DNA of 58,306 nucleotides from CAZICM01 sp964537685 (lineage in GTDB: Bacteria; Myxococcota_A; Polyangia; Polyangiales; Polyangiaceae), in contig CAZICM010000058.1 of the NCBI GenBank assembly GCA_964537685.1, forward strand, positions 1 to 58,306. Direction: 5' to 3'. Position numbers and translations under genes: made by a program. Of this stretch, positions 41,225-49,640 are shown in pieces (positions within the stretch are counted from its first letter, which is position 1; each line of letters starts with the position of its first letter). The notes below the pieces were generated by a model, which did not search any database, was not told the DNA's origin, and was given only the letters and a program-made list of their open reading frames with translations.

Positions 41225-42139
41225 GTGCCCGGATCTATGGACAGCGACAAAATAAAATTGCCCACATCGGTGAAAGACGGGCGTGTGCTCGTCGATCGCA
41301 TCGGTCACGCGGCCCCCAAATTCAGCGACCTCTACCACTTCTTTCTCGTGATCTCGTGGCCGAGGCTGTTCCTGATGTTTTCGGGCGCCTACGTAGGCAT
41401 CAATATCCTCTTCGCCTGCGCCTATTTGGCGGGCGGCGATTGCATCGCGGAAGCCCGCCCGGGCTCCTTCCACGATGCCTTCTTCTTCAGCGTTCAGACG
41501 ATGGCGACCATTGGCTATGGCCGCATGTATCCCAAGACCACCTACGCCGATGTTCTCGTGGCGGCCGAAGCCTTCTGCGGCTTGCTCGGCGTCTCTATGG
41601 CCACCGGCCTCATGTTCTCGAAGTTTGCGAAGCCGACCGCGCGGATGATCTTTTCCAAAACGCTGGTGGTCTCCAACCGCGACGGCGTGCCGTGCCTCAT
41701 GTTCCGCATGGCCAACGAGCGTTCTAATTCGATTGTCGAAGCCCAAATTCAAATCGTCGTATCGATTGCGGGGCGTACGGTGGAAGGCGAGCGCATTCGG
41801 CGCGTGCTGGATTTACCGCTTCTGCGCACATCCACGCCGGTCTTCACGCTCACATGGACGGCGATTCATCCCATCGATGAAAAGAGCCCGCTCTACGGCA
41901 TGGGCGAAGATGAAATTCGCGACAACGAAATCGCTTTCATCATCACGTTTACGGGCATCGACGACACCTTCTCCCAGACGGTGCACGCGCGCCACGCTTA
42001 CAGCTCGCGCGACATCCAGTGGGGAGCGCGCTTTGCCGACGTATTGCTTCCGAGGGAAGGCGGCGGAGCGGTTGTCGATTACACGCGCTTTCACGATACG
42101 GTCGCCTCGCCGCTGACCATGCCGGGCAAAAAGTCATAG
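41225..42139 (+). CDS. KirBac-type inward-rectifier potassium channel
   Basis: The protein has 304 residues from a GTG. It has the full KirBac layout: the slide helix DLYHFFLVISWPR, outer helix (LFLMFSGAYVGINILFACAYL), pore helix (GSFHDAFFFSVQTMA), selectivity filter TIGYG (residues 95-99), inner helix and the cytoplasmic immunoglobulin-like domain (MFRMANERSNSIVEAQI). The GYG filter is intact, so it should conduct K+. It starts 17 bases after the Lon-type protease stop, so both are likely on one transcript. The channel acts in the inner membrane. Gating in this family responds to pH or lipids; the sequence does not show which applies. Confidence 0.95.
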   Translation: MPGSMDSDKIKLPTSVKDGRVLVDRIGHAAPKFSDLYHFFLVISWPRLFLMFSGAYVGINILFACAYLAGGDCIAEARPGSFHDAFFFSVQTMATIGYGRMYPKTTYADVLVAAEAFCGLLGVSMATGLMFSKFAKPTARMIFSKTLVVSNRDGVPCLMFRMANERSNSIVEAQIQIVVSIAGRTVEGERIRRVLDLPLLRTSTPVFTLTWTAIHPIDEKSPLYGMGEDEIRDNEIAFIITFTGIDDTFSQTVHARHAYSSRDIQWGARFADVLLPREGGGAVVDYTRFHDTVASPLTMPGKKS

Positions 42140-42239
42140 GCGAGGCCGCCCACACCTTGTTATTCCGGCGCTTTCTGGTCTACGTTTTCCGCCCTTTCAT
42201 CGGTGCGTGTTCAACGTGTGCCAGGATGCGATCTTCCGT

Positions 42240-43025
42240 ATGAAACAGCTTCTAGACCGCATGTTCGTATCGGGCCGGGGCACCGCCGTGCCGGTCGTGC
42301 TGATGGCGGGATGTTTAGCCCTCGCTTCCCGCGCGTCCGCAGCACAACAACCTGGACCCTCGCCTTCTTCGGCGTTGCCCAGCGCGTCCGCACCTGCATC
42401 CGCTGTCTCATCGGCCGCGCCTGCCGCGCCTATTCCCGGCCCATCCGCGTCTGCCTCTGCCCTGCCAGCGGCTTCTTCGTCCGCGCCGCCTTCCAGTGCC
42501 GAACCCTTGTTGTTCCCGCCGGCCGTCACATCCTCCGCGTCTGCTGCATCCGCTTCGCCCGCTTCGCCTTCATCGGCCGCAGCACCGGCCGAAGTGCCCC
42601 CACCACCGAAAGGCGGTGTTCCAAAAATCATTAAAATGGTCACGGCCATTGCCGGCGGTGTGGGCGCCATTTCGCTGGGATTGGGCGTTGGATTTTCAAT
42701 GGCCAGCAATTCCTACGCGGCGGAAGTCGATTATTTATGGCGCGACCTCCGGAAAGACGGCGGACCAGGCGCATGCAATCAAAAAGCATTTGAAATCCGC
42801 TGCCGCGAATTGGAGGGCGCGCATAACGACGCCCAAGTGATGAAATCGGTCGCCATTACCTCATTTATCTTTTTGGGTGTAAGCCTTGGGGGCGTGGGTT
42901 ATGGCCTCGTCACCTATTTAATGCCCAATAAAGCCCGTTCAACAAAACAAGGGCAGAACGGCCCCACCTTACAAGTCGGCGCCATGCCAGGCGGCGGCGC
43001 CGCCATTCTGCGCGGTTCATTTTAA
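42240..43025 (+). CDS. Ala/Ser/Pro-rich exported protein with two hydrophobic helices
   Basis: The protein has 261 residues from the ATG at 42240; a GTG at 42207 is in frame. The N-terminal signal (VPVVLMAGCLALASRASA) is followed by about 100 residues that are almost all Ala, Ser and Pro. Then come two glycine-rich hydrophobic helices (TAIAGGVGAISLGLGVGF and SFIFLGVSLGGVGYG) separated by a Cys-bearing loop (ACNQKAFEIRCRE). The end (AILRGSF) resembles the C-termini of many myxobacterial PEGA/TPR proteins. The layout suggests an anchored envelope protein with a long flexible spacer. The family is not recognised. Confidence 0.65.
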   Translation: MKQLLDRMFVSGRGTAVPVVLMAGCLALASRASAAQQPGPSPSSALPSASAPASAVSSAAPAAPIPGPSASASALPAASSSAPPSSAEPLLFPPAVTSSASAASASPASPSSAAAPAEVPPPPKGGVPKIIKMVTAIAGGVGAISLGLGVGFSMASNSYAAEVDYLWRDLRKDGGPGACNQKAFEIRCRELEGAHNDAQVMKSVAITSFIFLGVSLGGVGYGLVTYLMPNKARSTKQGQNGPTLQVGAMPGGGAAILRGSF

Positions 43026-43076
43026 ATAAAATATAAAATACAAAACAAGTGTTGCAAAACAGCATAGGATTGAACC

Positions 43077-44633
43077 ATGGACATCCAATCGAATGGGCAG
43101 AGACATAGGGCTCTATTTGCGGTTGCAATCTCATCGGTTGTAATCAGTATTATATCGGTGGGATGTGACCCCTTGCCAGCCTGTGGAGACGGCAGCGAAC
43201 CCGATGGATTGAAATGCGAAACATCTGTGGACGCGGGATCGGATGCGGCGGGCGTATCCTGCGAGCCCGACAGAGGGTTAAGCAAGGCGCCTGCCGAATG
43301 CGGCATATTTGTGAGTTATAGCCGCGGCGACGATGCCGGCGCGGGCACGCCCGAACAGCCTCTGCGCACGCTGGGTGCAGCCATTGCGATGGCCAAAGGC
43401 CGGCCTATTTACGCCTGCGCCGAGGAATTTCCGGCAACCAAAACGATCGAAATACCATCGGGCACGGTCATATTTGGAGGCTATGACTGCAACAACGGAT
43501 GGATCGACATTGCGAGCGAAATTGATGAGCCCAGCGATATGGATGCTCAAGCAGACCCCCGGCTCACCCGGATATCGGCTCAGAAAGAAGGTTTTATCCC
43601 TGTGCGTCTTCAATCGGGCAATGGCAAAACCCGCCTTCGGGCGTTTGCAATCAGCGCGCGCGACGGCGCGGCTCCCTCGGGTTCATCGATTGCGCTGCTG
43701 GTGGAGGGCGGTTATGCGACGCTTCAAAAAGCCGTAATTCGTGCTGGAAAAGGCGCGGAAGGCGCTCCTGGGGAAGACATGGCGGGCGCGGGCACAAGCG
43801 GGGCCGACGGGGCGCCTGGAGGCGATGCGTGTGGAGGAGGATTAAGCGTTCCGGGCGGAGCGGGTGCTGCGCTCCAATGCGATGGAATTGTTGTAAACGG
43901 CGGCACGGGCGGCACGGGCGGCACGACGGAAGGAAGCAAGGGCGAGCGGGGAAAGCCTTTGGATCAAGTGAGCGGCGACGGCGGAGGAGGGGAATTCGCA
44001 TTGCCATGTAAAAAAGGCGTGGACGGCAAAATGGGTGCCGATGGCGTAGAAGGCGCGCACGCCACGGTTGGCGGAACGATCGGAATGGACGGCTATACGG
44101 GTGTATTTGGAGCGGATGGCAAGCCCGGTGCACCTGGCCAAGGCGGTGGTGGAGGAGGCGGTTCAAAGGGCGGCGTTGGTCCTGGTAAATGCCCTGTATT
44201 TGCGGGCGGCGCATCGGGTGGAGGCGGAGGCTCGGGCGGATGCGGCGGATTAGGCGGCAAGGGCGGAGGTCCCGGCGGCTCGAGCATAGCGATTGTCAGT
44301 TTGGGGAATGACGCCGGCTCGCGATTATTTATCGAGACGGTCCAGCTTTGGGTATCGCAATGGGCATTGGGCGGTGATGGTGGATTAGGTCAATCCGGTG
44401 GAATTGGAGGCACAGGGGCTGCCGGGGGCCAATTACCCATGGGCGCGACATCGCTGTATGCAGGGTGCGCGGGAGGAAATGGGGGTCAGGGCGGCACGGG
44501 CGGAAAAGGGGGCAGGGGATTACATGGATATTCGATAGGCATTGCGCATCAAGGAGAAATACCTCGGACAATCAATGTGAGTTTTGATCCGGATCAAGTT
44601 GTGGACGGGCAGAAGAGCCGGCCATTTAATTAG
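43077..44633 (+). CDS. Gly-rich lipoprotein with PGRS-like domain
   Basis: The protein has 518 residues. The signal and lipobox (VVISIISVGC, Cys30) lead into a region with ECGIFVSYSRGDDAGAGTPEQPLRTLGAAI, a DUF1565/right-handed beta-helix-like entry segment. From about residue 200 to 480 there are many GG-rich runs (GTGGTGG, GGGGGGSKGG, GGKGGGPGG), in the style of PE_PGRS or bacterial gly-rich surface proteins. The rest is polar. The Gly-rich segment may form a polyglycine-II-like sheet. It follows the Ala/Ser-rich gene by 51 bases. Its stop is three bases from the convergent M17-like gene stop. The function is unknown; surface exposure is inferred from the lipobox. Confidence 0.75.
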   Translation: MDIQSNGQRHRALFAVAISSVVISIISVGCDPLPACGDGSEPDGLKCETSVDAGSDAAGVSCEPDRGLSKAPAECGIFVSYSRGDDAGAGTPEQPLRTLGAAIAMAKGRPIYACAEEFPATKTIEIPSGTVIFGGYDCNNGWIDIASEIDEPSDMDAQADPRLTRISAQKEGFIPVRLQSGNGKTRLRAFAISARDGAAPSGSSIALLVEGGYATLQKAVIRAGKGAEGAPGEDMAGAGTSGADGAPGGDACGGGLSVPGGAGAALQCDGIVVNGGTGGTGGTTEGSKGERGKPLDQVSGDGGGGEFALPCKKGVDGKMGADGVEGAHATVGGTIGMDGYTGVFGADGKPGAPGQGGGGGGGSKGGVGPGKCPVFAGGASGGGGGSGGCGGLGGKGGGPGGSSIAIVSLGNDAGSRLFIETVQLWVSQWALGGDGGLGQSGGIGGTGAAGGQLPMGATSLYAGCAGGNGGQGGTGGKGGRGLHGYSIGIAHQGEIPRTINVSFDPDQVVDGQKSRPFN

Positions 44634-44636
44634 AAC

Positions 44637-45164
44637 TTATTCCGACAGCACCCGGCGCACGCGCCGCTTCGCTTCAATCATATGCTGCATCATGCGCTGG
44701 CGCCCATCGGCGTCCTCCACCAAAATCCACATATCGTGCGCGCGCCCTCGCCCAGCCGCCGAAAGCAATATCTCCGCCGCTGCCTCCGCCGAGATTAATC
44801 CTTCCCTGCGTCCAGGCAGCTCCACCACCGCCGTGCGCGCCGCTAATCCCTCCATTGTGGAAAGAATTCTCTCCACAATCAATCGAAATGTTTCTTCCTG
44901 AAATCCGGCGTAGGGCCCCGCTCCAAATAAAATCACTTTGTCAAACGTTAATCGCGGCTTGCCCGGCAATAAAACCTGCTCTAGCAGCGTGCCCGTCACC
45001 ATCTTGCGGCGCTGCAAATCCGAAATGCGCCCGAGCAGCCGGAAATCGCATAGGCCCGCAACCCCATGTACCGGCCTTTTGTCGCTCCACACCGGACACG
45101 CCAGTACTTCCATGTCCAAATCGTCCAGCGACGACAGTTCCCGGCTGACGAATTTCAACTCCAT
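44637..45164 (-). CDS. Standalone leucyl-aminopeptidase N-terminal-like (M17_N) domain
   Basis: The protein has 175 residues from the ATG at 45164; a longer frame is open upstream but lies in the TPP gene. The sequence (FVSRELSSLDDLDMEVLACPVWSD, KVILFGAGPYAGFQEE) has the macro-like alpha/beta layout of the peptidase M17 N-terminal domain. The catalytic zinc domain (NTDAEGR loop and so on) is missing, and it is not in the next gene either. The product may bind nucleotides, ADP-ribose or a protein partner. It follows the TPP enzyme by 37 bases on the same strand, so co-transcription is likely. The family call is moderate. Confidence 0.6.
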   Translation of the reverse strand: MELKFVSRELSSLDDLDMEVLACPVWSDKRPVHGVAGLCDFRLLGRISDLQRRKMVTGTLLEQVLLPGKPRLTFDKVILFGAGPYAGFQEETFRLIVERILSTMEGLAARTAVVELPGRREGLISAEAAAEILLSAAGRGRAHDMWILVEDADGRQRMMQHMIEAKRRVRRVLSE

Positions 45165-45201
45165 CGAATTGGTAATATTAACGAAAAATGAATGAAAAAT
45201 G

Positions 45202-46836
45202 TTAGACGCTGATCGCGCCCTTGCGGAAATCGCTGCGGGCAATTTTAACGTTAACGCAGGCCGGCTTGCCCGATGCAAATGCCGCATCCAATGCCGGGCC
45301 CAGCTCTTCAATGCGTTCGACATAAGCGCCAAAACCGCCCACCGCCTCGACCACTTTGTCATAGCGCGTGTAATCGAGCGCCGTCGCAGGAGCCCGCGTT
45401 GCACCGTACAAATCCATCTGGCCTCGGCGGATCTGCATCCATGCCGCGTCATTGCCAATGACGGCGACAACAGGAATGTTTTGGCGAACCATTGCTTCGA
45501 ATTCTAAACCATGCAATCCAAACGAGCCGTCTCCATAGACCAGAACGACGTTGGCATCCGGGCGCGTTAGCTTGGCCGCCATCGCATAGCCCGGCCCTAC
45601 GCCCAAGGTTCCCAGCGGTCCGGGATCCATCCACATCTGCGGCCATTCCAGCTTGAGTACATAGGCCGCCGTCGCCACGAAATCGCCTCCGTCTCCGATA
45701 ACAATATCGTTTTTGCCCAGGCGCTTCCCAAGTTCGGCGCACACCCTTAAAGGATTGGGAGGGTTGCTGTCGCTTTCAATTTCCGAATGCATTTTCGCCC
45801 TGGATTTTTCTTCCGAGGCCCGCACCAAAGAAAGCCAATCCGATGCTTTTTTGCCCTGTACTTCATTGAGAATTTGTTCGAGCACAATTCCGCTGTCGCC
45901 GTCGATCGCCAAATCGACGCGGCGGTTGCGGCCAAGCTCGCTGCCGTCTAAATCCACTTGAATGACTTTGGCATTTGGATTGATTGCCCGCCCATATTCG
46001 AGCCTAAAATCGAAAGGCGTGCCCAGCACAACGACCAAATCGCTTTGTCCCAGGGCAAAACGGCGAGAGCGGCTCATCGCTCCGGGATGCGCATAGGGAA
46101 GTCCGCCGCGGGCCATGCCATTTAAATAGAATGGGGCTTCAATTGCATCGGCAAAGGCACGCAAAACGTCCCGGCGGGGCGACCAGCGAATTTGGCTTCC
46201 CACGATAAACATAGGCTTTTGCGAGGCTTTGAGCATCTCCGCCGCTTGGGCAATCAGCGCCGGATCGCCGCCGGCCCGCGGAGGCGACTTGAGAGGCTCG
46301 GTGGCGGGCGCCGCGTCGTCCGCAAAGCCCATCAAGAGATCGAGCGGAAGCTCTAAAAATACAGGGCCGGGCACATTGGACTGGGCAACGCGAAATGCCG
46401 CGTCGATGTATTCCTGAATGCGATCGGCGCTGGGAACAGCCACGCTCCACTTGGAAATCGGCCGCATCAGCTCGATGTGATTCATGTCCTGCAGCGAGCC
46501 CATATCCGAAAGCGAACGGGGGCCCGCGCCGCCCAGAACCAGCATCGGAACGCCCGCGCGCTGAGCATTGGCAACCGCGGTCACCACATCGGTCACGCCC
46601 GGCCCCGCGGTCACGGCACACACACCAGGGCGGCCTGTCACACGCGCATAGCCGTCCGCCGCATGACCCGCCGTCTGTTCATGGCGCACATCCACCACGC
46701 GAATGCCATCGTCGAGACAGCCATCGTAAATCGCCTGGATATGCCCGCCGCACAGCGTGAACAAATGAGATACGCCATGCCGTTTCAATGCCTTGGAAAC
46801 GAGTCTGCCACCGTGGACTTGAGCCATTTGGCGCAT
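45202..46836 (-). CDS. Thiamine-diphosphate enzyme (acetolactate synthase-like)
   Basis: The protein has 544 residues. The N-terminal TPP-pyrimidine domain has the catalytic Glu53 (RHEQTAGHAADGYARV), then PGVTDVVTAVANA. The C-terminal PP domain has GDGSFGLHG and, about 25 residues later, GNDAAW, the usual TPP-diphosphate motif. Acetolactate synthases, 2-hydroxyacyl-CoA lyases and related enzymes share this layout; no regulatory subunit gene is near, so true isoleucine/valine biosynthesis is not indicated. FAD-binding features are not judged. It sits between GreB and the M17_N-like gene. The ATG at 46827 is an alternative start. The substrate is unknown. Confidence 0.88.
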   Translation of the reverse strand: MRQMAQVHGGRLVSKALKRHGVSHLFTLCGGHIQAIYDGCLDDGIRVVDVRHEQTAGHAADGYARVTGRPGVCAVTAGPGVTDVVTAVANAQRAGVPMLVLGGAGPRSLSDMGSLQDMNHIELMRPISKWSVAVPSADRIQEYIDAAFRVAQSNVPGPVFLELPLDLLMGFADDAAPATEPLKSPPRAGGDPALIAQAAEMLKASQKPMFIVGSQIRWSPRRDVLRAFADAIEAPFYLNGMARGGLPYAHPGAMSRSRRFALGQSDLVVVLGTPFDFRLEYGRAINPNAKVIQVDLDGSELGRNRRVDLAIDGDSGIVLEQILNEVQGKKASDWLSLVRASEEKSRAKMHSEIESDSNPPNPLRVCAELGKRLGKNDIVIGDGGDFVATAAYVLKLEWPQMWMDPGPLGTLGVGPGYAMAAKLTRPDANVVLVYGDGSFGLHGLEFEAMVRQNIPVVAVIGNDAAWMQIRRGQMDLYGATRAPATALDYTRYDKVVEAVGGFGAYVERIEELGPALDAAFASGKPACVNVKIARSDFRKGAISV

Positions 46837-46866
46837 ATATCACGCGGCTTTGGGTGCACCTAGGCT

Positions 46867-47343
46867 CTACAGGTAGCGCACCGAAATAATCTCCAGCTCA
46901 AGGTCGCCCACGGGGCGGCGCACCGTGATGACATCGCCGGCTTTCTTTCCGAGCAGTGCCCGGCCAAGCGGCGAGCGCCAGCTTATCTGCCCGGCGTTAC
47001 TGTCGATTTCGTCTTCCCCGACGATGCGGTAGGTGCGCTTCGTTCCGGTTTCTTCTTCAAGCTCGACCGTCGCGCCGAAAAAAATCTTCTCTCCGCGCTG
47101 CTCTTTGGGATTCACCACAACGGCGCTTTCCAAGCGTTTGGTGAGATAGTGCATGCGCCTGTCGATCTCGCGCAGCTTCTTCTTGCCGTAGATGTATTCG
47201 GCGTTCTCGCTGCGGTCGCCCTGGGCCGCCGCGTCGGCCACTTCCTGAACGGTTTTGGGCCGCTCCACGGAGCGAAGCCGGCCAAGTTCTTCCGACAGCT
47301 TTTTAGCGCCTTCCGGTGTGATGTAGTTCGGTTCGCCGGCCAT
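46867..47343 (-). CDS. greB: Transcription elongation factor GreB/GreA-type
   Basis: The protein has 158 residues from the ATG at 47343, the same length as E. coli GreB. The N-terminal coiled coil has NYITPEGAKKLSEEL and the acidic tip GDRSENAEYIYGKKKLREID, with the D and E residues that reach the RNA-polymerase active site. The C-terminal FKBP-like part has GATVELEEE, SPLGRALLGKKAGD and LEIISVRYL. It rescues backtracked RNA polymerase by stimulating transcript cleavage. It begins five bases after the stop of the kinase gene and is followed by the TPP gene after 30 bases. The kinase neighbour makes phospho-control a possibility, but this is only context. Confidence 0.92.
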   Translation of the reverse strand: MAGEPNYITPEGAKKLSEELGRLRSVERPKTVQEVADAAAQGDRSENAEYIYGKKKLREIDRRMHYLTKRLESAVVVNPKEQRGEKIFFGATVELEEETGTKRTYRIVGEDEIDSNAGQISWRSPLGRALLGKKAGDVITVRRPVGDLELEIISVRYL

Positions 47344-47348
47344 GGGAT

Positions 47349-48608
47349 TTATTTGGAGCTTGCAGGTACGGGTTTGTCGGGCCGCAGCATGGATTGACTT
47401 AATTTTACGGCGGCCCGCACGATCATCAGCAGGCCGATCACGAGCGTGGCCCATAAAATGAGCGTTGCCGTGTTCAGCTTTTTTTTCTTCCGAGTCAACT
47501 GCCCTGAGGCAATGCGTTCAGGCTGCTTTTTTTCTTTCGCGGCTGCTCTTTCCTCGGGTGCCGGTGCAGGCAAAGGCGGCTCCGCGGGCGTTTGAGCTTC
47601 GGGCGCACCGGTTTCTGCCGCCGCGTTCTCCATCGGCGGGGACGGGGTTTTTTCGACGGGCGGAAGCGCTTCGAGCGAAGCCCTCGCGATTTGATCGGGC
47701 AAATCTTTGGCCCTCTCCGATGCGAAGGGAGCCAGGGCTTGGCCAAGCTCCGCGGCATTGGCGAAGCGTTTGTCGAGATCGCGCTCCAAACAGCGCAAAA
47801 CAACGGCTTCCAGCGCTTCGGGTACGTCCGGCCTAAATTTGCGCAGCGGCAAGGGCGGGTTGTTGGAAATGCTCGTGATGATGCGTACCGGCGAGTCGCC
47901 TTCGAAAGGAGGATTCGCCGCCAGAAGCTCGTACAAAATGACGCCGAGCGACCATAGATCCGTCCGCTGATCCACATCGGTCGAGCTTCTCGCCTGCTCG
48001 GGCGACATATAGGCCGGCGAACCCAGCACTGCGTTTTTTACCGTGAGCTGGCGTTTCGCCGACACGAGCGGATTGGCTTTTGAAATGCCGAAATCGAGAA
48101 TCTTTACGCGCTGCACATCATCGGAGCTCTTCGCAATAAATAAATTGGCCGGCTTGATATCGCGGTGAACCACACCCAGCGCATGCGCGTGAGCCAAAGC
48201 CTCGAGGGCTTCGAGCACATACTCCACTGCCTCTTCGATGGGCAGCGCTCCCCGCTGGTGCATCAGCTCCTCGAGCGTTTGCCCCGTCAACAGCTCCATG
48301 ACGATAAAGGCGAGTCCTTCGTCTGTGGTGCCCACATCGAAAACTTCGGCCACATACTCGCTTTTGATGCGGGCCGCGGCGCCTGCTTCGCGCAGAAAGC
48401 GGGCCTTGGCTACGTCGAATTGAGCCAGCTCGGGCCGCAGGATTTTTAGGGCGACAGGACGCTTGCTCTCTTCGTCGATGGCCGAAAGCACAAAAGCCAT
48501 GCCGCCCGCTCCAATCAGATCGAGCACGCGGTACCGGTTGGATACCAGTGAGCCGATTGGAACAGGCGGAGCTTCGTTGATGCTGTGGGCGTTTTGGGGA
48601 TGGGCCAT
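47349..48608 (-). CDS. Ser/Thr protein kinase with C-terminal membrane anchor
   Basis: The protein has 419 residues. The kinase domain (about 25-290) is complete: Gly loop IGAGGMAFVLSA, ALKIL, HRDIKPANLFI, DFGISK and MSPEQ. A Pro/Glu-rich linker (about 310-370) is followed by a Lys-rich patch (TRKKKKLN) and one membrane helix (about 383-402), with a very short extracytoplasmic tail. The kinase is therefore tethered facing the cytoplasm. It lies directly upstream of greB (five-base gap) and 45 bases downstream of etfA. It should be active. Substrates may include its co-transcribed partners; nothing in the sequence proves it. Confidence 0.93.
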   Translation of the reverse strand: MAHPQNAHSINEAPPVPIGSLVSNRYRVLDLIGAGGMAFVLSAIDEESKRPVALKILRPELAQFDVAKARFLREAGAAARIKSEYVAEVFDVGTTDEGLAFIVMELLTGQTLEELMHQRGALPIEEAVEYVLEALEALAHAHALGVVHRDIKPANLFIAKSSDDVQRVKILDFGISKANPLVSAKRQLTVKNAVLGSPAYMSPEQARSSTDVDQRTDLWSLGVILYELLAANPPFEGDSPVRIITSISNNPPLPLRKFRPDVPEALEAVVLRCLERDLDKRFANAAELGQALAPFASERAKDLPDQIARASLEALPPVEKTPSPPMENAAAETGAPEAQTPAEPPLPAPAPEERAAAKEKKQPERIASGQLTRKKKKLNTATLILWATLVIGLLMIVRAAVKLSQSMLRPDKPVPASSK

Positions 48609-48653
48609 GGAGAGAGCGCTCTTTTGATTATCGAGCGCCTTCAGGCGGGGCGC

Positions 48654-49625
48654 TTAGGATTTGATGGCCCGGGTCAGCTTCGTCAGTTCGGGCACCGCGA
48701 CGAATAAGTCCTGAACCAGGCCAAAGTCCGCCACTTGGAAGATTGGCGCGTCGGGATCTTTGTTGATCGCGACGATGACTTTTGAGTTTTTCATGCCTGC
48801 CAGGTGCTGAATCGCGCCCGAAATGCCCACCGCGATGTAAAGCGTGGGCGCAACGACTTTGCCCGTCTGTCCGACTTGCAAATCGCTCGGAGCGAAACCT
48901 GCATCGCACGCCGCGCGGCTTGCGCCGACCGCCGCGCTTAGCACATCGGCCAAAGGATTAAGCACTTCATCAAAGCGCTCTTTAAGCGCGCGGCCGCCCG
49001 CAACCACCGTTCGCGCTTCTGTGAGCTCGGGCCGTTCGCTCTTCACCTGATCGAACGAAACAAACTCCACGCGGCCGGCGGCTGCGCTTGGCGCTTTAAC
49101 AGGCACGCTTTCAACAGCCGAGGCACCGCCCGAGCTCTCCGCGGCGGAAAAAGCGCTCTGGCGCACGCTGACCACCTGAATCGCCGTCGAGAGCGAGCAG
49201 ATGCCAAACGCATTGCCCGCGTACATCGGGCGCTTGTAGCGAAGCCTCCCGCCATCCGAGAGCACTTCCGAAATGTCGCCCGCGAAACCGGCCGACAGTT
49301 TGGCCGCAACGCGGGGAAGCAAATCTTTGCCGTACGCGCTCGCCGTTCCGACGATCACCGCAAAGTTCTTCCCCACTTCCGCAACCGTCGGCGCATAGCG
49401 TTCGGCCACGTAGTTTGAAAGCGAGGCATCGTCGGCCACCAGCACCTTGGCCGCACCAAACGCAGCGGCCTCTTGAGCCGCTCCTCCGACGCCCGCCCCA
49501 ATCACCAGAATCGAAAATGTGCCGCCAAGCGCCGATGCTGCCTGCCTGGCAAAGGTAATCGCCGAGTGCGTTGTCTTGCGGAGCTTGCCTTCAAAAGTCT
49601 CCGCCACAACCAATACATCACCCAT
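48654..49625 (-). CDS. etfA: Electron transfer flavoprotein alpha subunit
   Basis: The protein has 323 residues. The N-terminal half has DVLVVAETFEGKLRKTT, and the C-terminal FAD domain has LYIAVGISGAIQHLAGMKNS, VIVAINKDPDAPIFQVADFG and a late DLFVAVPELTKL, the signature region of EtfA. It forms a heterodimer with EtfB and passes electrons from acyl-CoA dehydrogenases toward the quinone pool. It starts 15 bases after the etfB stop. The 45-base gap on the downstream side before the kinase has short hairpin-like segments (48613-48622 and 48633-48652), but no T-run, so no firm terminator. Confidence 0.95.
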   Translation of the reverse strand: MGDVLVVAETFEGKLRKTTHSAITFARQAASALGGTFSILVIGAGVGGAAQEAAAFGAAKVLVADDASLSNYVAERYAPTVAEVGKNFAVIVGTASAYGKDLLPRVAAKLSAGFAGDISEVLSDGGRLRYKRPMYAGNAFGICSLSTAIQVVSVRQSAFSAAESSGGASAVESVPVKAPSAAAGRVEFVSFDQVKSERPELTEARTVVAGGRALKERFDEVLNPLADVLSAAVGASRAACDAGFAPSDLQVGQTGKVVAPTLYIAVGISGAIQHLAGMKNSKVIVAINKDPDAPIFQVADFGLVQDLFVAVPELTKLTRAIKS

Positions 49626-49640
49626 GACTTTGTCCTTTCC

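Noticed and set aside
47344..47454. Longer GreB with 37 extra N-terminal residues
   Set aside because: The extension would overlap the kinase C-terminus, and the 158-residue form equals E. coli GreB in length and start context.
48613..48652. Rho-independent terminator after etfA
   Set aside because: Short dyads (AGAGCGCTCT and a CGCC/GGCG hairpin) are present but no T-run follows in the etfA direction, and the next gene is only 45 bases away.
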